Counted from the first letter of the stretch, positions 15,851-24,218 are shown. The stretch: 25,482 nt of DNA from JBJXHC01 sp964538485 (GCA_964538485.1 CAZIHJ010000043.1:1-25482); one strand, 5' to 3'. A program made the numbers and translations. The notes: generated by a model not told the origin, from the sequence alone.

Positions 15851-16614
15851 TTGTTTCCGTGGAAGCTGTGGTTTTGAAAACCCTGAAATACAGGGATACA
15901 AGTCGGATTGCCACCCTGTACACCGACCGATACGGGAAGATCTCGGTGATTGCCAAGGGGGCCCGCGACAGAAAAAGCAAGTTTGGCTCCTCGCTCCAGC
16001 CAATGAGCCATGTGCAGGCGGTGCTGTATAAGAAGGAACACAAGGAGCTCCACCTGCTCTCTCAATGCGAGGTTCTGCAGCCATTCCGTCATCTCAGTGA
16101 AGACATGCAAAGGATGTCGGCTGCCATGGCTGTCATTGAACTGGTACATGCCGTTACCCACGGAGAAGAGGAGAACCGCCCCCTCTTTGCGCTTCTCACA
16201 AAAACGCTCTCTGCAATCAATAGTGCAACAAAAAGCGGTCAGGGAGCGTTATATTTCTTTGAGATGAGACTTCTCGGAATCCTCGGATTTGGTCTGAACT
16301 TTCATCGGTGTGTAAAATGTGAGAACTCTCTTGTTGAGAACGGAACCTCCGATGTTGGACTGCAGTTACATCGGGGTGGTGGTGTGTGCAGGGCATGTAT
16401 GAACGAAACCGTTGTCCAGGGAGACATTACCCTCGCGACATTGAGGGTGTTGCAACGACTTCAGGATATTGCAGAAGTCGAGAGTGCCACCCGCCTTATC
16501 TTATCGAGGCAATTATCAGGATCCGTGGGGAATACATTGCGGCGCTATTTGCAACATCACGTAGAGGGATTGAAAGATCTGAAGTCGGAAGCAGTATTCT
16601 CGGCCATGGTGTGA
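15847..16614 (+). CDS. recO: DNA repair protein RecO
   Basis: The protein has 255 residues, normal for RecO. The N-terminal OB fold begins IVSVEAVVLKTLKYRDTSRIATLYT and includes VIAKGARDRKSKFGSSLQP, the typical ssDNA-binding segment. A helical domain follows, with a zinc finger of Cys155, Cys158, Cys181 and Cys184 (CVKC ... CRAC), present in many bacterial RecO proteins. RecO with RecR loads RecA onto SSB-coated single-stranded DNA in the RecF pathway and in gap repair. Its start overlaps the mtnA stop by ATGA. With ComEC in the same window, a role in processing incoming DNA is also possible but is inference. Confidence 0.94.
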   Translation: MIVSVEAVVLKTLKYRDTSRIATLYTDRYGKISVIAKGARDRKSKFGSSLQPMSHVQAVLYKKEHKELHLLSQCEVLQPFRHLSEDMQRMSAAMAVIELVHAVTHGEEENRPLFALLTKTLSAINSATKSGQGALYFFEMRLLGILGFGLNFHRCVKCENSLVENGTSDVGLQLHRGGGVCRACMNETVVQGDITLATLRVLQRLQDIAEVESATRLILSRQLSGSVGNTLRRYLQHHVEGLKDLKSEAVFSAMV

Positions 16615-16653
16615 AATTGAATTCTTAACTGCATCAGTATTTGGAGGAAGAGT

Positions 16654-18183
16654 ATGTCGAAGAAATCGGTTCTCGCTGCACTTGCATTACTTTCCGTAGG
16701 GATAGTGTTCGGAGTGTTGCTGGTGTCAAATTTTAGCAATGGAGTGCCGCTTGGCCTTGCCCAGAGTCGCGGAGATGTGCAGTTGGGGGGTCCAACGCCT
16801 GTTACAACTGCAAAGTTCGACATCAAGGGGACAAGCGATTCGTTCGTTGCAATCGCGAAAGCGACAACACCGTCCGTTGTGGCAATCACAGTGACAACGA
16901 AAGCAAAGAGCAGTGACCGGGGCACGCCGCGTGATTTTTTCCATTTCTTCGGACCGGATTTCAAAATGCCTGAGCAGGAACCATCTCAAGGCTCCGGTTC
17001 CGGAGTGATTATCACACCGGATGGATATATCGTCACGAATAACCATGTTGTGGAGGATGCAGCACCGGATGGTATTGATGTCGTATTGCAGGACAAGTCC
17101 CGCCACAAGGCAAAATTGATCGGTACTGATCCGACGACCGATTTGGCGGTTATCAAGATCGACAAGAAGGACCTGGCTGTTGCCGCACTCGGGAATTCAG
17201 ACAATGTGCAGGTTGGCGAGTGGGTGCTTGCGATCGGGAACCCCCTTGGGTTGAATTCCACAGTGACCGCCGGGATCATCAGTGCCATTGGCCGCAACAT
17301 CCGTATCATTAACGATTCATATGGTATTGAGAACTTCATCCAAACTGACGCAGCTATCAACCCGGGCAATAGTGGAGGTGCGCTGGTCAATATGAACGGC
17401 GAGGTCATTGGCATTAATACCGCAATTGCAACGACCAATGCCCGATATCAGGGATATGGGTTTGCCGTTCCTGTCAACCTTCTTAAAGTGGTGGCAGCCG
17501 ACCTTATCAAAGACGGCAAAGTCCGCCGTGGATATATTGGTGTTCAGATACAATCCGTCGATCAGACCATGGCAGATGCTCTCGGCTTGGATAAGGCGCA
17601 CGGTGTATTGATCCAGAGTCTCGTCAAAGATGGAGCAGGCGAGCAAGCCGGACTGAAAGACCGTGATGTTATCCTGTCTGTTGACGGCAAGGAGGTCAAT
17701 GAGGCAAACGAACTCCAATCCTACATTGCCACACGGCATCCTGGTGATGTGGTGGCACTCAAAGTGTTCAGAGACGGCAAGACAATCGAGAAGAAAGTGA
17801 CCTTGAAACCCCGCGATGAGGAGACAACCGTAACCGCTTCGAACAAGGAGAAAAAAGAGGAGGAGAGTTCGGCAAGCGCTTCTACGACGATTGACATTGA
17901 ATCAATCGGGATGACGGTTCGCCCGCTCACGGCAGATGAGAAGAACCAGGCCGATGTGACCAGTGGTGCTTTGGTGGAGAAGGTGAAACCGTACGGCGAA
18001 GCCCAACAACGAGGACTGGCCTCAAATGACATTATTGTTGAGGCGGACCGCAAGGAAGTGAAATCTCCGAAGGACTTGAAAGGGATTCTGGAGGAACGCC
18101 GTAAGGGGGACTCGATTCTCCTTCGTGTGAAGCGGCAAAATGGTACTACCAACTACGTTGCGATACAAATTCCCAAGGAGTAA
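16654..18183 (+). CDS. HtrA/DegP-family serine protease with two PDZ domains
   Basis: The protein has 509 residues. The N-terminal hydrophobic segment (VLAALALLSVGIVFGVLLVSNF) is an uncleaved anchor or signal peptide, so it works in the periplasm. The trypsin-like domain has the complete catalytic triad: His131 in TNNHVVED, Asp163 in TDLAVIKID, and Ser240 in NPGNSGGAL. Two PDZ domains follow (about 280-375 and 415-505), separated by a charged, serine-rich linker (EKKEEESSASAS). This is the DegP/DegQ (protease Do) layout for degradation of misfolded envelope proteins. GGAGGA at 16643-16648 precedes the ATG at ideal spacing. A strong terminator closes the unit. Which of DegP, DegQ or a phylum-specific paralogue it represents cannot be told. 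Confidence 0.94.
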   Translation: MSKKSVLAALALLSVGIVFGVLLVSNFSNGVPLGLAQSRGDVQLGGPTPVTTAKFDIKGTSDSFVAIAKATTPSVVAITVTTKAKSSDRGTPRDFFHFFGPDFKMPEQEPSQGSGSGVIITPDGYIVTNNHVVEDAAPDGIDVVLQDKSRHKAKLIGTDPTTDLAVIKIDKKDLAVAALGNSDNVQVGEWVLAIGNPLGLNSTVTAGIISAIGRNIRIINDSYGIENFIQTDAAINPGNSGGALVNMNGEVIGINTAIATTNARYQGYGFAVPVNLLKVVAADLIKDGKVRRGYIGVQIQSVDQTMADALGLDKAHGVLIQSLVKDGAGEQAGLKDRDVILSVDGKEVNEANELQSYIATRHPGDVVALKVFRDGKTIEKKVTLKPRDEETTVTASNKEKKEEESSASASTTIDIESIGMTVRPLTADEKNQADVTSGALVEKVKPYGEAQQRGLASNDIIVEADRKEVKSPKDLKGILEERRKGDSILLRVKRQNGTTNYVAIQIPKE

Positions 18184-18209
18184 CATCTCAAGGATAGTTT
18201 AGTTGAAAG

Positions 18210-18235
18210 AACCCCGGCACGTCCGGGGTTTTTTA
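18210..18235 (+). terminator. Intrinsic terminator after the HtrA gene
   Basis: An 8-bp stem, AACCCCGG (18210-18217) with CCGGGGTT (18223-18230), has a 5-nt loop CACGT and continues into a run of T. It lies 26 nt after the stop codon. Confidence 0.9.
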
Positions 18236-18268
18236 TTGACTCATACAAGGTTGCCGCGTAATGCTAAC

Positions 18269-18297
18269 TTGACAATTGAGCGGTTGAATGCTATATT
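18269..18297 (+). promoter_or_regulatory. Near-consensus sigma-70 promoter
   Basis: TTGACA (18269-18274) is a perfect -35 box and TATATT (18292-18297) is a five-of-six -10 box, with an ideal 17-nt spacer. Transcription would start near 18304, giving a leader of about 100 nt before the HNH gene. This is the best promoter in the window and probably drives the HNH and downstream genes. Confidence 0.85.
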
Positions 18298-18319
18298 TTT
18301 CACAGAATTTGGGTTAGCA

Positions 18320-18354
18320 GGGGCAAGCGTTTCCTTGTTCCACCGAAAGGAGGG
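18320..18354 (+). promoter_or_regulatory. Leader hairpin followed by an orphan Shine-Dalgarno-like site
   Basis: GGGGCAAG (18320-18327) can pair with CTTGTTCC (18334-18341), including two G-T wobbles. Just after it AAAGGAGGG (18346-18354) is the strongest ribosome-site match in the leader. No ATG, GTG or TTG follows within the usual 5-12 nt in any frame; the HNH start lies about 51 nt further on. The site may be unused, or the start may be non-canonical. Confidence 0.45.
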
Positions 18355-18405
18355 AAGAACGACTTCAGCGCTACGGTACAATCAAGCAGCAATTCTCTTG
18401 GTCGG

Positions 18406-18909
18406 TTGAATGCCAAGGTTCTAATTCTCAATCAGAACTATGAACCGATGAGCGTCATCAATGTGAAGAAGGCCATTGTTCTCCTCTACCTCGGCAAGGT
18501 GGAGCTGATTGAGGCATATAGCGGAAAACAGGTCCGCGCAGTATCAATGTCGATGCCGTTTCCGAGCATCGTGCGGTTATCAGTGTATGTCCGCATTCCT
18601 TACAAGAAAATCATTCTTTCGCGGAAGAACATACTTCGTCGTGATGGGCACCGGTGTCAGTACTGCGGTCGAGGGGATCTCGGGTTGACGGTTGATCATG
18701 TTATGCCTATTTCGCGTGGGGGCGAGGACACGTGGGAAAACCTGGTGTGTGCGTGCGTAAAGTGCAATAACAGAAAGGGTGACCGCACGCCGGATGAAGC
18801 AGCAATGTCGTTGCACCGTAACCCTATGCGACCCAACCACGTTACTTTCATCAGGCACTTTGTCGGATCGCTTGATGAAAGATGGAAGCCCTACCTGTTC
18901 CAGCACTAA
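18406..18909 (+). CDS. HNH endonuclease family protein
   Basis: The protein has 167 residues. It belongs to the widespread HNH group that begins KVLxLNQxYEPxxVxxVKKAIVLLxLGK, matched here by AKVLILNQNYEPMSVINVKKAIVLLYLGK. The HNH fold is read as Cys84 and Cys87 (CQYC), Asp97-His98 (VDHV), Asn112 (WENLV) and Cys117 and Cys120 with Asn121 (CVKCNN), so zinc ligands and catalytic histidine are intact. Members have putative nuclease activity but no settled biological role that I know. The start is TTG 18406, the only standard start codon in this frame back to the promoter; it lacks a good ribosome site. The frame stays open upstream to the -10 box, so an N-terminal extension from an unusual codon is possible. 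Confidence 0.85.
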   Translation: MNAKVLILNQNYEPMSVINVKKAIVLLYLGKVELIEAYSGKQVRAVSMSMPFPSIVRLSVYVRIPYKKIILSRKNILRRDGHRCQYCGRGDLGLTVDHVMPISRGGEDTWENLVCACVKCNNRKGDRTPDEAAMSLHRNPMRPNHVTFIRHFVGSLDERWKPYLFQH

Positions 18910-18940
18910 ACCCGTCTCCATCTGGAACGGGTTCTGTGTT
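18909..18940 (+). terminator. Possible weak terminator between HNH gene and trpS
   Basis: AACCCGT (18909-18915) pairs with ACGGGTT (18927-18933), and the interior can add CCA/TGG pairing. The following CTGTGTTTC is only moderately T-rich, so termination may be partial. trpS starts about 50 nt later. Confidence 0.4.
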
Positions 18941-18986
18941 TCCAGATGTTCGCACCATCGAAGTATATGATGAAAGATGAGGCCGT

Positions 18987-19973
18987 TTGATACGAAAGAA
19001 GACTATTCTCAGCGGGATGCGCCCGACAGGCAAGTTGCATTTGGGTCATCTTGTTGGGGCTCTTGAAAACTGGGTAGGCCTGCAGGACGAGTTTAACAAC
19101 TATCATCTCATTGCCGATTACCACGCGTTGACAACCAATCTGGATTCTTCGGAGATATATCAAAACTCCATTGATATGCTCATTGATTGGTTGTCGGCCG
19201 GAATTGATCCGGCGAAGAGTCCCGTTTTCCGCCAATCACGCATCAAGGAACACACGGAGCTCCATCTTATTTTATCGATGCTCATTACCACTGCCCGGCT
19301 TGAACGCAATCCGGCAGTAAAGGATCAGGTCCGTGATCTGCACATTGAGAATATGAGCTACGGTCATCTGGGGTATCCCGTGTTGCAAGCGGCGGATATT
19401 CTTCTCTACAAGGGTGATCTTGTCCCCGTTGGTGAAGATCAGCTTCCTCATGTGGAGATCTCACGGGAGATTGCACGGCGCTTTAATAACCAGTACGGTG
19501 AAGTATTCCCGGAACCGGAACCGAAACTGACGAAGTTTGCGCGTCTTCCGGGACTCGATGGCATGGAAAAAAAGATGAGCAAATCGGCCGGGAACACAGT
19601 GCTGCTGTCGGACTCGCCGGATGAAATCAAAAAGAAGATACGCACTGCGGTCACCGATCCGCAAAAGGTTCGCAAGAATGATCCTGGACGACCGGAAGTT
19701 TGCCTGGTATTCACATATCACAAGAAGTTCAACCCGACAGAACAAACACAGATTGAAACTGATTGCAGGAGCGGCGCCCTCGGTTGTGTTGACTGTAAGA
19801 CAAGGATTGCGCAATGTATAGCCGGGACACTTGCGCCCCTGCGTGAGAAACGCGCACACTTTGAAGTCCATATGGATGAAGTCAAGGATATCCTTGCTGA
19901 TGGCGAGCGCCGGGCAAAACTCAAGGCGGAATCCACCATGAATGACGTTCACAGTGCAATGGGATTGGGCTGA
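18987..19973 (+). CDS. trpS: Tryptophanyl-tRNA synthetase
   Basis: The protein has 328 residues, typical of bacterial class I TrpRS. It charges tRNA-Trp in the cytoplasm. The start MIRKKTILSGMRPTGKLHLGHLVGAL carries the HIGH-type motif HLGH at 18-21. KMSKS is present at 196-200 in EKKMSKSAGN. The tryptophan-pocket region DQVRDLHIENMSYGHLGYPVLQAADILLYK is also typical, as is VGEDQLPHVE. The start codon is TTG at 18987, since the frame has a stop just upstream and the next ATG falls inside the conserved motif. No T-box or trp-leader is apparent. The gene ends 1 nt before scpA. Confidence 0.96.
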   Translation: MIRKKTILSGMRPTGKLHLGHLVGALENWVGLQDEFNNYHLIADYHALTTNLDSSEIYQNSIDMLIDWLSAGIDPAKSPVFRQSRIKEHTELHLILSMLITTARLERNPAVKDQVRDLHIENMSYGHLGYPVLQAADILLYKGDLVPVGEDQLPHVEISREIARRFNNQYGEVFPEPEPKLTKFARLPGLDGMEKKMSKSAGNTVLLSDSPDEIKKKIRTAVTDPQKVRKNDPGRPEVCLVFTYHKKFNPTEQTQIETDCRSGALGCVDCKTRIAQCIAGTLAPLREKRAHFEVHMDEVKDILADGERRAKLKAESTMNDVHSAMGLG

Positions 19974-19974
19974 T

Positions 19975-20724
19975 ATGCAAAACTACCGCGTCAAGTTGTC
20001 GGAGTTTGAAGGCCCGATGGACCTTCTGCTGTTTTTCATCAAACGCGACGAACTGGATATCTACGACATCCCGATCTCCAGAATCACAAAGGAGTTTTTC
20101 GATTACCTTCACTTGATGGCGACGCTTGACCTGGAGGTCGCCGGTGATTTTATCGTGATGGCGGCAACACTCATGCAGATCAAAGTGAAGATGCTGTTGC
20201 CGCGCATTGAAGGAACCGAGGAAGAGGAAGACCCGCGGGCGGAGCTTGTCCGCCGCTTGATTGAATACAAGCGGTTCAAAGAGGCCTCATTGGGGATGTC
20301 GGCAATGGAAGATGTGCAACGGAAGGTGTACTACCGTAAGTTCTTCCACGCCGATCCAAAGATCCAATATGTCGAAGAGGAAGAGGACATTCTCAAAGAC
20401 GTCACCCTCTTCAATCTTATCTCCGCCTTCAAGAAGGCGCTTGATTTGATGCCCAAGAAAGTCATCCATGAAGTACAACTGCTCAATGTGTCGGTGGATG
20501 AACAAATGAGCTTTACACTCGACTATCTCCGGGTGCACAAGGAAACAACACTCCTGCGCCTTGTTGCTCACATGACGGAGAAAATCCGTATCATCGTGAC
20601 AGTGATGGCGTTGCTTGAAATGACAAAAAATAAAATCATCTCTCTCGCTCCCACGGAAGCGGAGGACGATATTCTCATCCGATCTGTATCCCCCGAGTTC
20701 TCACTACCTACGGTTGCCGTATGA
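19975..20724 (+). CDS. scpA: Segregation and condensation protein A
   Basis: The protein has 249 residues and is the kleisin subunit of the SMC-ScpAB condensin. Its N-terminal domain (VKLSEFEGPMDLLLFFIKRDELDIYDIPISRIT) contacts the SMC neck, and its C-terminal winged helix (about 180-240, ending TVMALLEMTKNKIISL) binds the SMC head. The middle is acidic and binds ScpB. The ATG at 19975 lies just after the trpS stop; a longer frame from 19942 would overlap trpS. It overlaps scpB by ATGA, the usual scpA-scpB arrangement, which supports stoichiometric translation. Confidence 0.95.
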   Translation: MQNYRVKLSEFEGPMDLLLFFIKRDELDIYDIPISRITKEFFDYLHLMATLDLEVAGDFIVMAATLMQIKVKMLLPRIEGTEEEEDPRAELVRRLIEYKRFKEASLGMSAMEDVQRKVYYRKFFHADPKIQYVEEEEDILKDVTLFNLISAFKKALDLMPKKVIHEVQLLNVSVDEQMSFTLDYLRVHKETTLLRLVAHMTEKIRIIVTVMALLEMTKNKIISLAPTEAEDDILIRSVSPEFSLPTVAV

Positions 20725-21467
20725 GCGAACAACAACACCTGGCGTTTGCCATCCCATCGGTCAAGCAGATACTTGAGGCACTCGTGTTTGCGAGTGACGA
20801 GCCGTTGAATGCAAAGGAGATCATCGCCATCTTCAACATGCTGGATGAGGGCGAACGGCCGCGCCGGTTGAACGAAGATACCATCGTGAAGTCCATTGAT
20901 GAGCTGAACCTCGAATACGAACAGACCGGGCGAGGATTCCGCATGGTCAAAGTTGCCGGCGGATACCAGTTTGCGACACAACAACAGTTTGCCCCTTGGC
21001 TTGGCAAGATGCTGAAGGAGAAGTCCAAGCGCAAGCTCTCGATCTCTGCGTTGGAGAGTCTTGCAGTCATTGCGTATAAGCAGCCGGTAACCAAGCCGGA
21101 AGTCGAAGCAATCCGCGGTGTGAATGCCGACTACGTGCTGCGTACATTGCTCGAACGCAATCTTATTACCATTGTGGGCCGGGCCGCAACGCCGGGCAGA
21201 CCGCTCCTGTACGGGACCACGCAGGACTTCCTGAAGCATTTCGGCATCAATGACCTTTCCGAGCTTCCCAAGCCGCGTGAGATTGAAGAATTGATGGCCG
21301 AGGCGGAGTTCGAGGTCGAGAAACAGATGCTCAAGGAGATGGAAGAAAAAGAGGGGGCTGCAGCCGAAGGAGATGGAAACCTCACCGTGGGTGAGGATGG
21401 CACGCTCCGTAAAGCAGACGACGGGACTCCTCCGGATATTACCGAGTTAACCAGGGACCCTGAGTAA
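20721..21467 (+). CDS. scpB: Segregation and condensation protein B
   Basis: The protein has 248 residues. Two winged-helix domains occupy about 10-180: VKQILEALVFASDEPLNAKEI, then SISALESLAVIAYKQPVTKPEVEAIRGVNADYVLRTLLER and RPLLYGTTQDFLKHFGI. These are standard ScpB signatures. It works as a dimer bound to ScpA in the SMC complex for chromosome organisation and segregation. The C-terminal 55 residues are acidic and probably disordered (EMEEKEGAAAEGDG ...), a variable tail common in the family. Translation is coupled to scpA. Confidence 0.95.
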   Translation: MSEQQHLAFAIPSVKQILEALVFASDEPLNAKEIIAIFNMLDEGERPRRLNEDTIVKSIDELNLEYEQTGRGFRMVKVAGGYQFATQQQFAPWLGKMLKEKSKRKLSISALESLAVIAYKQPVTKPEVEAIRGVNADYVLRTLLERNLITIVGRAATPGRPLLYGTTQDFLKHFGINDLSELPKPREIEELMAEAEFEVEKQMLKEMEEKEGAAAEGDGNLTVGEDGTLRKADDGTPPDITELTRDPE

Positions 21468-21491
21468 GAGAAACAGCGTTGGACACAATGT

Positions 21492-21521
21492 ATCGGGGTG
21501 ATAAGCCCCGATTGTTATTTT
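21492..21521 (+). terminator. Possible intrinsic terminator after scpB
   Basis: ATCGGGG (21492-21498) pairs perfectly with CCCCGAT (21506-21512) around a 7-nt loop, followed by TGTTATTTT. The T tract is interrupted, so it may be an attenuator between scpB and the next pseudouridine synthase gene. Confidence 0.5.
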
Positions 21522-21524
21522 GAG

Positions 21525-22313
21525 ATGAAGGCGATGAAAAGAAAACCTGTTGCAAAAAAACCGTTGTCCGGGGAGGACAGTGGAAAGATCCGCATCAATC
21601 GTTACGTGAGTATGTGCGGCATTGCTTCGCGCCGCAAGGCAGACCAACTGGTGACCGAAGGAAAAGTCAAGGTGAACGGGGCAGTCATGCGTGATCTGGG
21701 TGCGAAGGTCGACCCTTCGCATGACAAAGTTGTTGTCGATGGAAAACAAGCCGTGCTCAGACATGACAATCTCTACCTCGTAATGAATAAACCCAAGGAT
21801 ACCATCACAACGTTGAGTGATGAACGCGGTCGGACCACTGTCATGAGTCTGGTGAAAACAAAACAGCGTGTGTATCCCATCGGCCGGCTTGATCGCAACA
21901 CCACGGGAGTTCTTCTCCTTACCAGTGACGGTGAGTTTGCCAACCGCCTGATGCACCCGAAATTCGAGGTCTCGAAATCGTACCTTGTCACATGCGAGTC
22001 AACCGTGAAGCCGGCTGACCTTGACAAGATTGCAAGAGGAATGGCACTGGAAGATGGAAAGACCGCACCCGCCGAAGTATTCGTTATCCCGGGGAAGAAG
22101 GGGAAAGAGATCGGCGTTATCATCCACGAGGGTCGTAATCGTCAGGTGCGGAGAATGTTCGAGTCGCTTGGCTACGAAATAAAAAAGCTGGATCGTGTCG
22201 CGTACGGCCCCATCACCAAAGATGGTCTGGCCAGAGGTGAAGTCCGGGGGCTGTCACGAACGGAAGTCCGCAGTCTCAGAAAGCTCGCCGGACTCAAGGA
22301 CGAGACTGAATAG
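21525..22313 (+). CDS. rluB: RluB-like 23S rRNA pseudouridine synthase
   Basis: The protein has 262 residues. After a basic N-terminus (MKAMKRKPVAKK) comes an S4 domain (about 22-70: IRINRYVSMCGIASRRKADQLV), then the synthase domain with catalytic Asp123 in GRLDRNTTGVLLLTSDGE and the closing signature HEGRNRQVRRMFESLGY. It makes pseudouridine in rRNA; by context with scpA and scpB, a very common bacterial gene order, it is most likely the RluB-type enzyme for the peptidyl-transferase region of 23S rRNA. ATG 21525 is chosen; ATG 21534 is possible. Its relative at 8773-9570 shares the same domains but is more diverged. Confidence 0.9.
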   Translation: MKAMKRKPVAKKPLSGEDSGKIRINRYVSMCGIASRRKADQLVTEGKVKVNGAVMRDLGAKVDPSHDKVVVDGKQAVLRHDNLYLVMNKPKDTITTLSDERGRTTVMSLVKTKQRVYPIGRLDRNTTGVLLLTSDGEFANRLMHPKFEVSKSYLVTCESTVKPADLDKIARGMALEDGKTAPAEVFVIPGKKGKEIGVIIHEGRNRQVRRMFESLGYEIKKLDRVAYGPITKDGLARGEVRGLSRTEVRSLRKLAGLKDETE

Positions 22314-22394
22314 ACAATTGGCTGGCCTGCATGAAGGACAGCTCTCAGATTCGGAAAAATCATTTCCTCCCAAGAAAATAAGCGAGAGTATAGT

Positions 22395-24104
22395 ATGAAT
22401 CGTATCGTTGCATTGGTGATTGCGATCGCGCTGGGTGCTTGCGTGGGTTTGGCCAATGAAAAACTCGCCACTCTTCTTCGCTCCCGTGGACCGGAACTGA
22501 TGAAACAGGCACGGACAAATGTGAAAGAAGGGAAGGCGGTGTATTTCCGTTTCGTTGATCTTGTTGCCGGTGAACTGGCAAAGAGCGGCGACAAAGCCAC
22601 GGCGGCCCGACTCACCAACGCCATGACTGATCCGTATGCCGGAGAGTTTCCGAAAACCGAGATTGCCTGGATAACCCATACGTATGCACGGGAGTTCTAT
22701 AAGGATGACATCATCCGTGAGACCGCGCAGTTGATCAAGTTCAAAACCTTTGCGGACAAGGTCCCCAACCGCCTGAATCCGGAGTTCATCAAGCAGAAGG
22801 AGTACCTGCGCACACTTGCAACCAAGCTCGGCCTCAATTTCAACGACGTTGGCGGATACATACAAGAGATTTCGATTGGCGATGCGAACGCGACGTTCGG
22901 CATTATGTCGCACTCGGATGTGCAACCTGTTCAGCCCGAGGAATGGTCGCATGATCCCTGGAGCGGCGACATCATCGAAGGAAAAATCTGGGGACGTGGC
23001 TCAGTGGACGACAAAGGACCGATAGTTGCTGTGATGTACGGAATGCGGGCACTGCTTGACAGTGGTTTGCCGCTGCAAAAGAAGATCATCCTGCTCGTCG
23101 GGACGGACGAGGAGTCTGCGAACGAAGATGTTGCGACCTACCTCGAGACGCACAAGGCGCCCGACCAGACAATTGTCGTTGATTCCAATTATCCGGTGAT
23201 CTGCGCTGAGAAGGGCTGGTGCGGAATCTGGCTGCACATAGCGCGAAGCACGGCAGTCCCGGACACCACCGGTTTTCTGGTGACTTCCTTGAATGCCGGT
23301 TTTTCACCTTCGATTGTGCCGGAAAAAGCTACTGCCAAACTTGTGTCCATCGGTCTTTCTCCGTCCGCGGCAAAGGCGGAGATTGAGAAAAGGTTCGAAG
23401 CGTTCAAGAAACGCCGGAAGAATGCACGTATGAATGTCGGGCTGGCGGGCGACACACTGTTCCTGACGGCGTGGGGGAAATCGGTTCATGCGAGTACACC
23501 CGAGATTGGCCACAACGCGCTCATGGACCTGTTGGTGTTCCTTGATCGTGACCTGAAGGTGTTGCCGAATGACTACGGCTTGATGGCAAAGTTCGCTGCG
23601 AGGTATATCGGCTTCGAGCTGAATGGCAAGAGTCTCGGTATCGCCCATAAAGATGATTTTATGGGGGAAGTGACTGTTGCCGCGAATATGTTCCATGAGA
23701 GCGACACAACACTGATGTTCATGTTTAACTTCCGTGTTCCGAGGGGCACCGAGCAGAAGAAGCTTGAGGGGGCGATCAATTCACGCATAGCGAGTTTCGG
23801 AAAGGAACACGGATGCTCGTTCACCGATACCCGGTATATGAGCGATGCACACTATTTTGATCCGGAAAGCCCGTTCGTGCAGAAACTCCTTGGTATATAT
23901 AATTCGGTCACCGGTGAGAACCGCAAGCCGCAGTCCATCGGTGGCGGAACGTATGCCCATCGTATTCCCAACGCCGTGGTGTTCGGTCCGGCATTGCCCG
24001 ACGAAGAATATCTCGGCCATCAACCCAACGAGTATTTCCTCATCAGCACCCTCGTCAAGAATATCGAAATCCTGACGCACACAATGGTGGAATTCGGAAT
24101 GTGA
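22395..24104 (+). CDS. M20-family dipeptidase, probable lipoprotein
   Basis: The protein has 569 residues and resembles PepV/Sapep-type M20 metallopeptidases. Di-zinc ligands can be read: His173 in SHSDVQPV (the catalytic Asp is Asp175), bridging Asp205 in GSVDDKG, the Glu239-Glu240 pair in GTDEES, Asp263 in VVDSNYP, and His542 in GHQPNEY. All needed residues are present. The lid domain lies in about 275-450. The N-terminus MNRIVALVIAIALGAC fits a signal with a lipobox (LGAC, Cys16), so it is probably a lipoprotein or at least exported. About 100 residues precede the typical M20 start, longer than cytoplasmic PepV. It would cleave dipeptides in the periplasm or at the cell surface. No strong ribosome site is seen. 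Confidence 0.87.
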   Translation: MNRIVALVIAIALGACVGLANEKLATLLRSRGPELMKQARTNVKEGKAVYFRFVDLVAGELAKSGDKATAARLTNAMTDPYAGEFPKTEIAWITHTYAREFYKDDIIRETAQLIKFKTFADKVPNRLNPEFIKQKEYLRTLATKLGLNFNDVGGYIQEISIGDANATFGIMSHSDVQPVQPEEWSHDPWSGDIIEGKIWGRGSVDDKGPIVAVMYGMRALLDSGLPLQKKIILLVGTDEESANEDVATYLETHKAPDQTIVVDSNYPVICAEKGWCGIWLHIARSTAVPDTTGFLVTSLNAGFSPSIVPEKATAKLVSIGLSPSAAKAEIEKRFEAFKKRRKNARMNVGLAGDTLFLTAWGKSVHASTPEIGHNALMDLLVFLDRDLKVLPNDYGLMAKFAARYIGFELNGKSLGIAHKDDFMGEVTVAANMFHESDTTLMFMFNFRVPRGTEQKKLEGAINSRIASFGKEHGCSFTDTRYMSDAHYFDPESPFVQKLLGIYNSVTGENRKPQSIGGGTYAHRIPNAVVFGPALPDEEYLGHQPNEYFLISTLVKNIEILTHTMVEFGM

Positions 24105-24123
24105 AATAAGGAAAAACGAAATG

Positions 24124-24168
24124 TCAAGCATCAAATAGCAAACAAGTCCCAAATCTCAAATCAGAAAC
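24124..24168. repeat. CAAATC-type low-complexity tract
   Basis: A degenerate run (TCAAGCATCAAATAGC ... CCCAAATCTCAAATC) lies 20 nt after the M20 stop. It is related in composition to the tracts at 5237-5269 and 24421-24446. No gene or hairpin is seen inside it. Confidence 0.5.
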
Positions 24169-24195
24169 ATTGAGCCCCCCCGGTCGGGCGCGAAT

Positions 24196-24218
24196 TCACG
24201 TTTCAATGGAAAACGTGA
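24196..24218 (+). promoter_or_regulatory. Hairpin holding the start codon of the small Cys-rich gene
   Basis: TCACGTTT (24196-24203) pairs perfectly with AAACGTGA (24211-24218). The 7-nt loop CAATGGA contains the ATG at 24206-24208. No ribosome site precedes it. The placement could affect translation start, or it could be chance. Confidence 0.4.

Noticed and set aside
18203..18409. A 68-codon open frame upstream of the HNH gene
   Set aside because: It runs through a terminator and a near-consensus promoter, so it is very unlikely to be coding.
24170..24205. TTG 24170 as the start of the small Cys-rich protein
   Set aside because: No ribosome site precedes it, and the 12 extra residues look like unselected sequence. 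It is kept only as an alternative.
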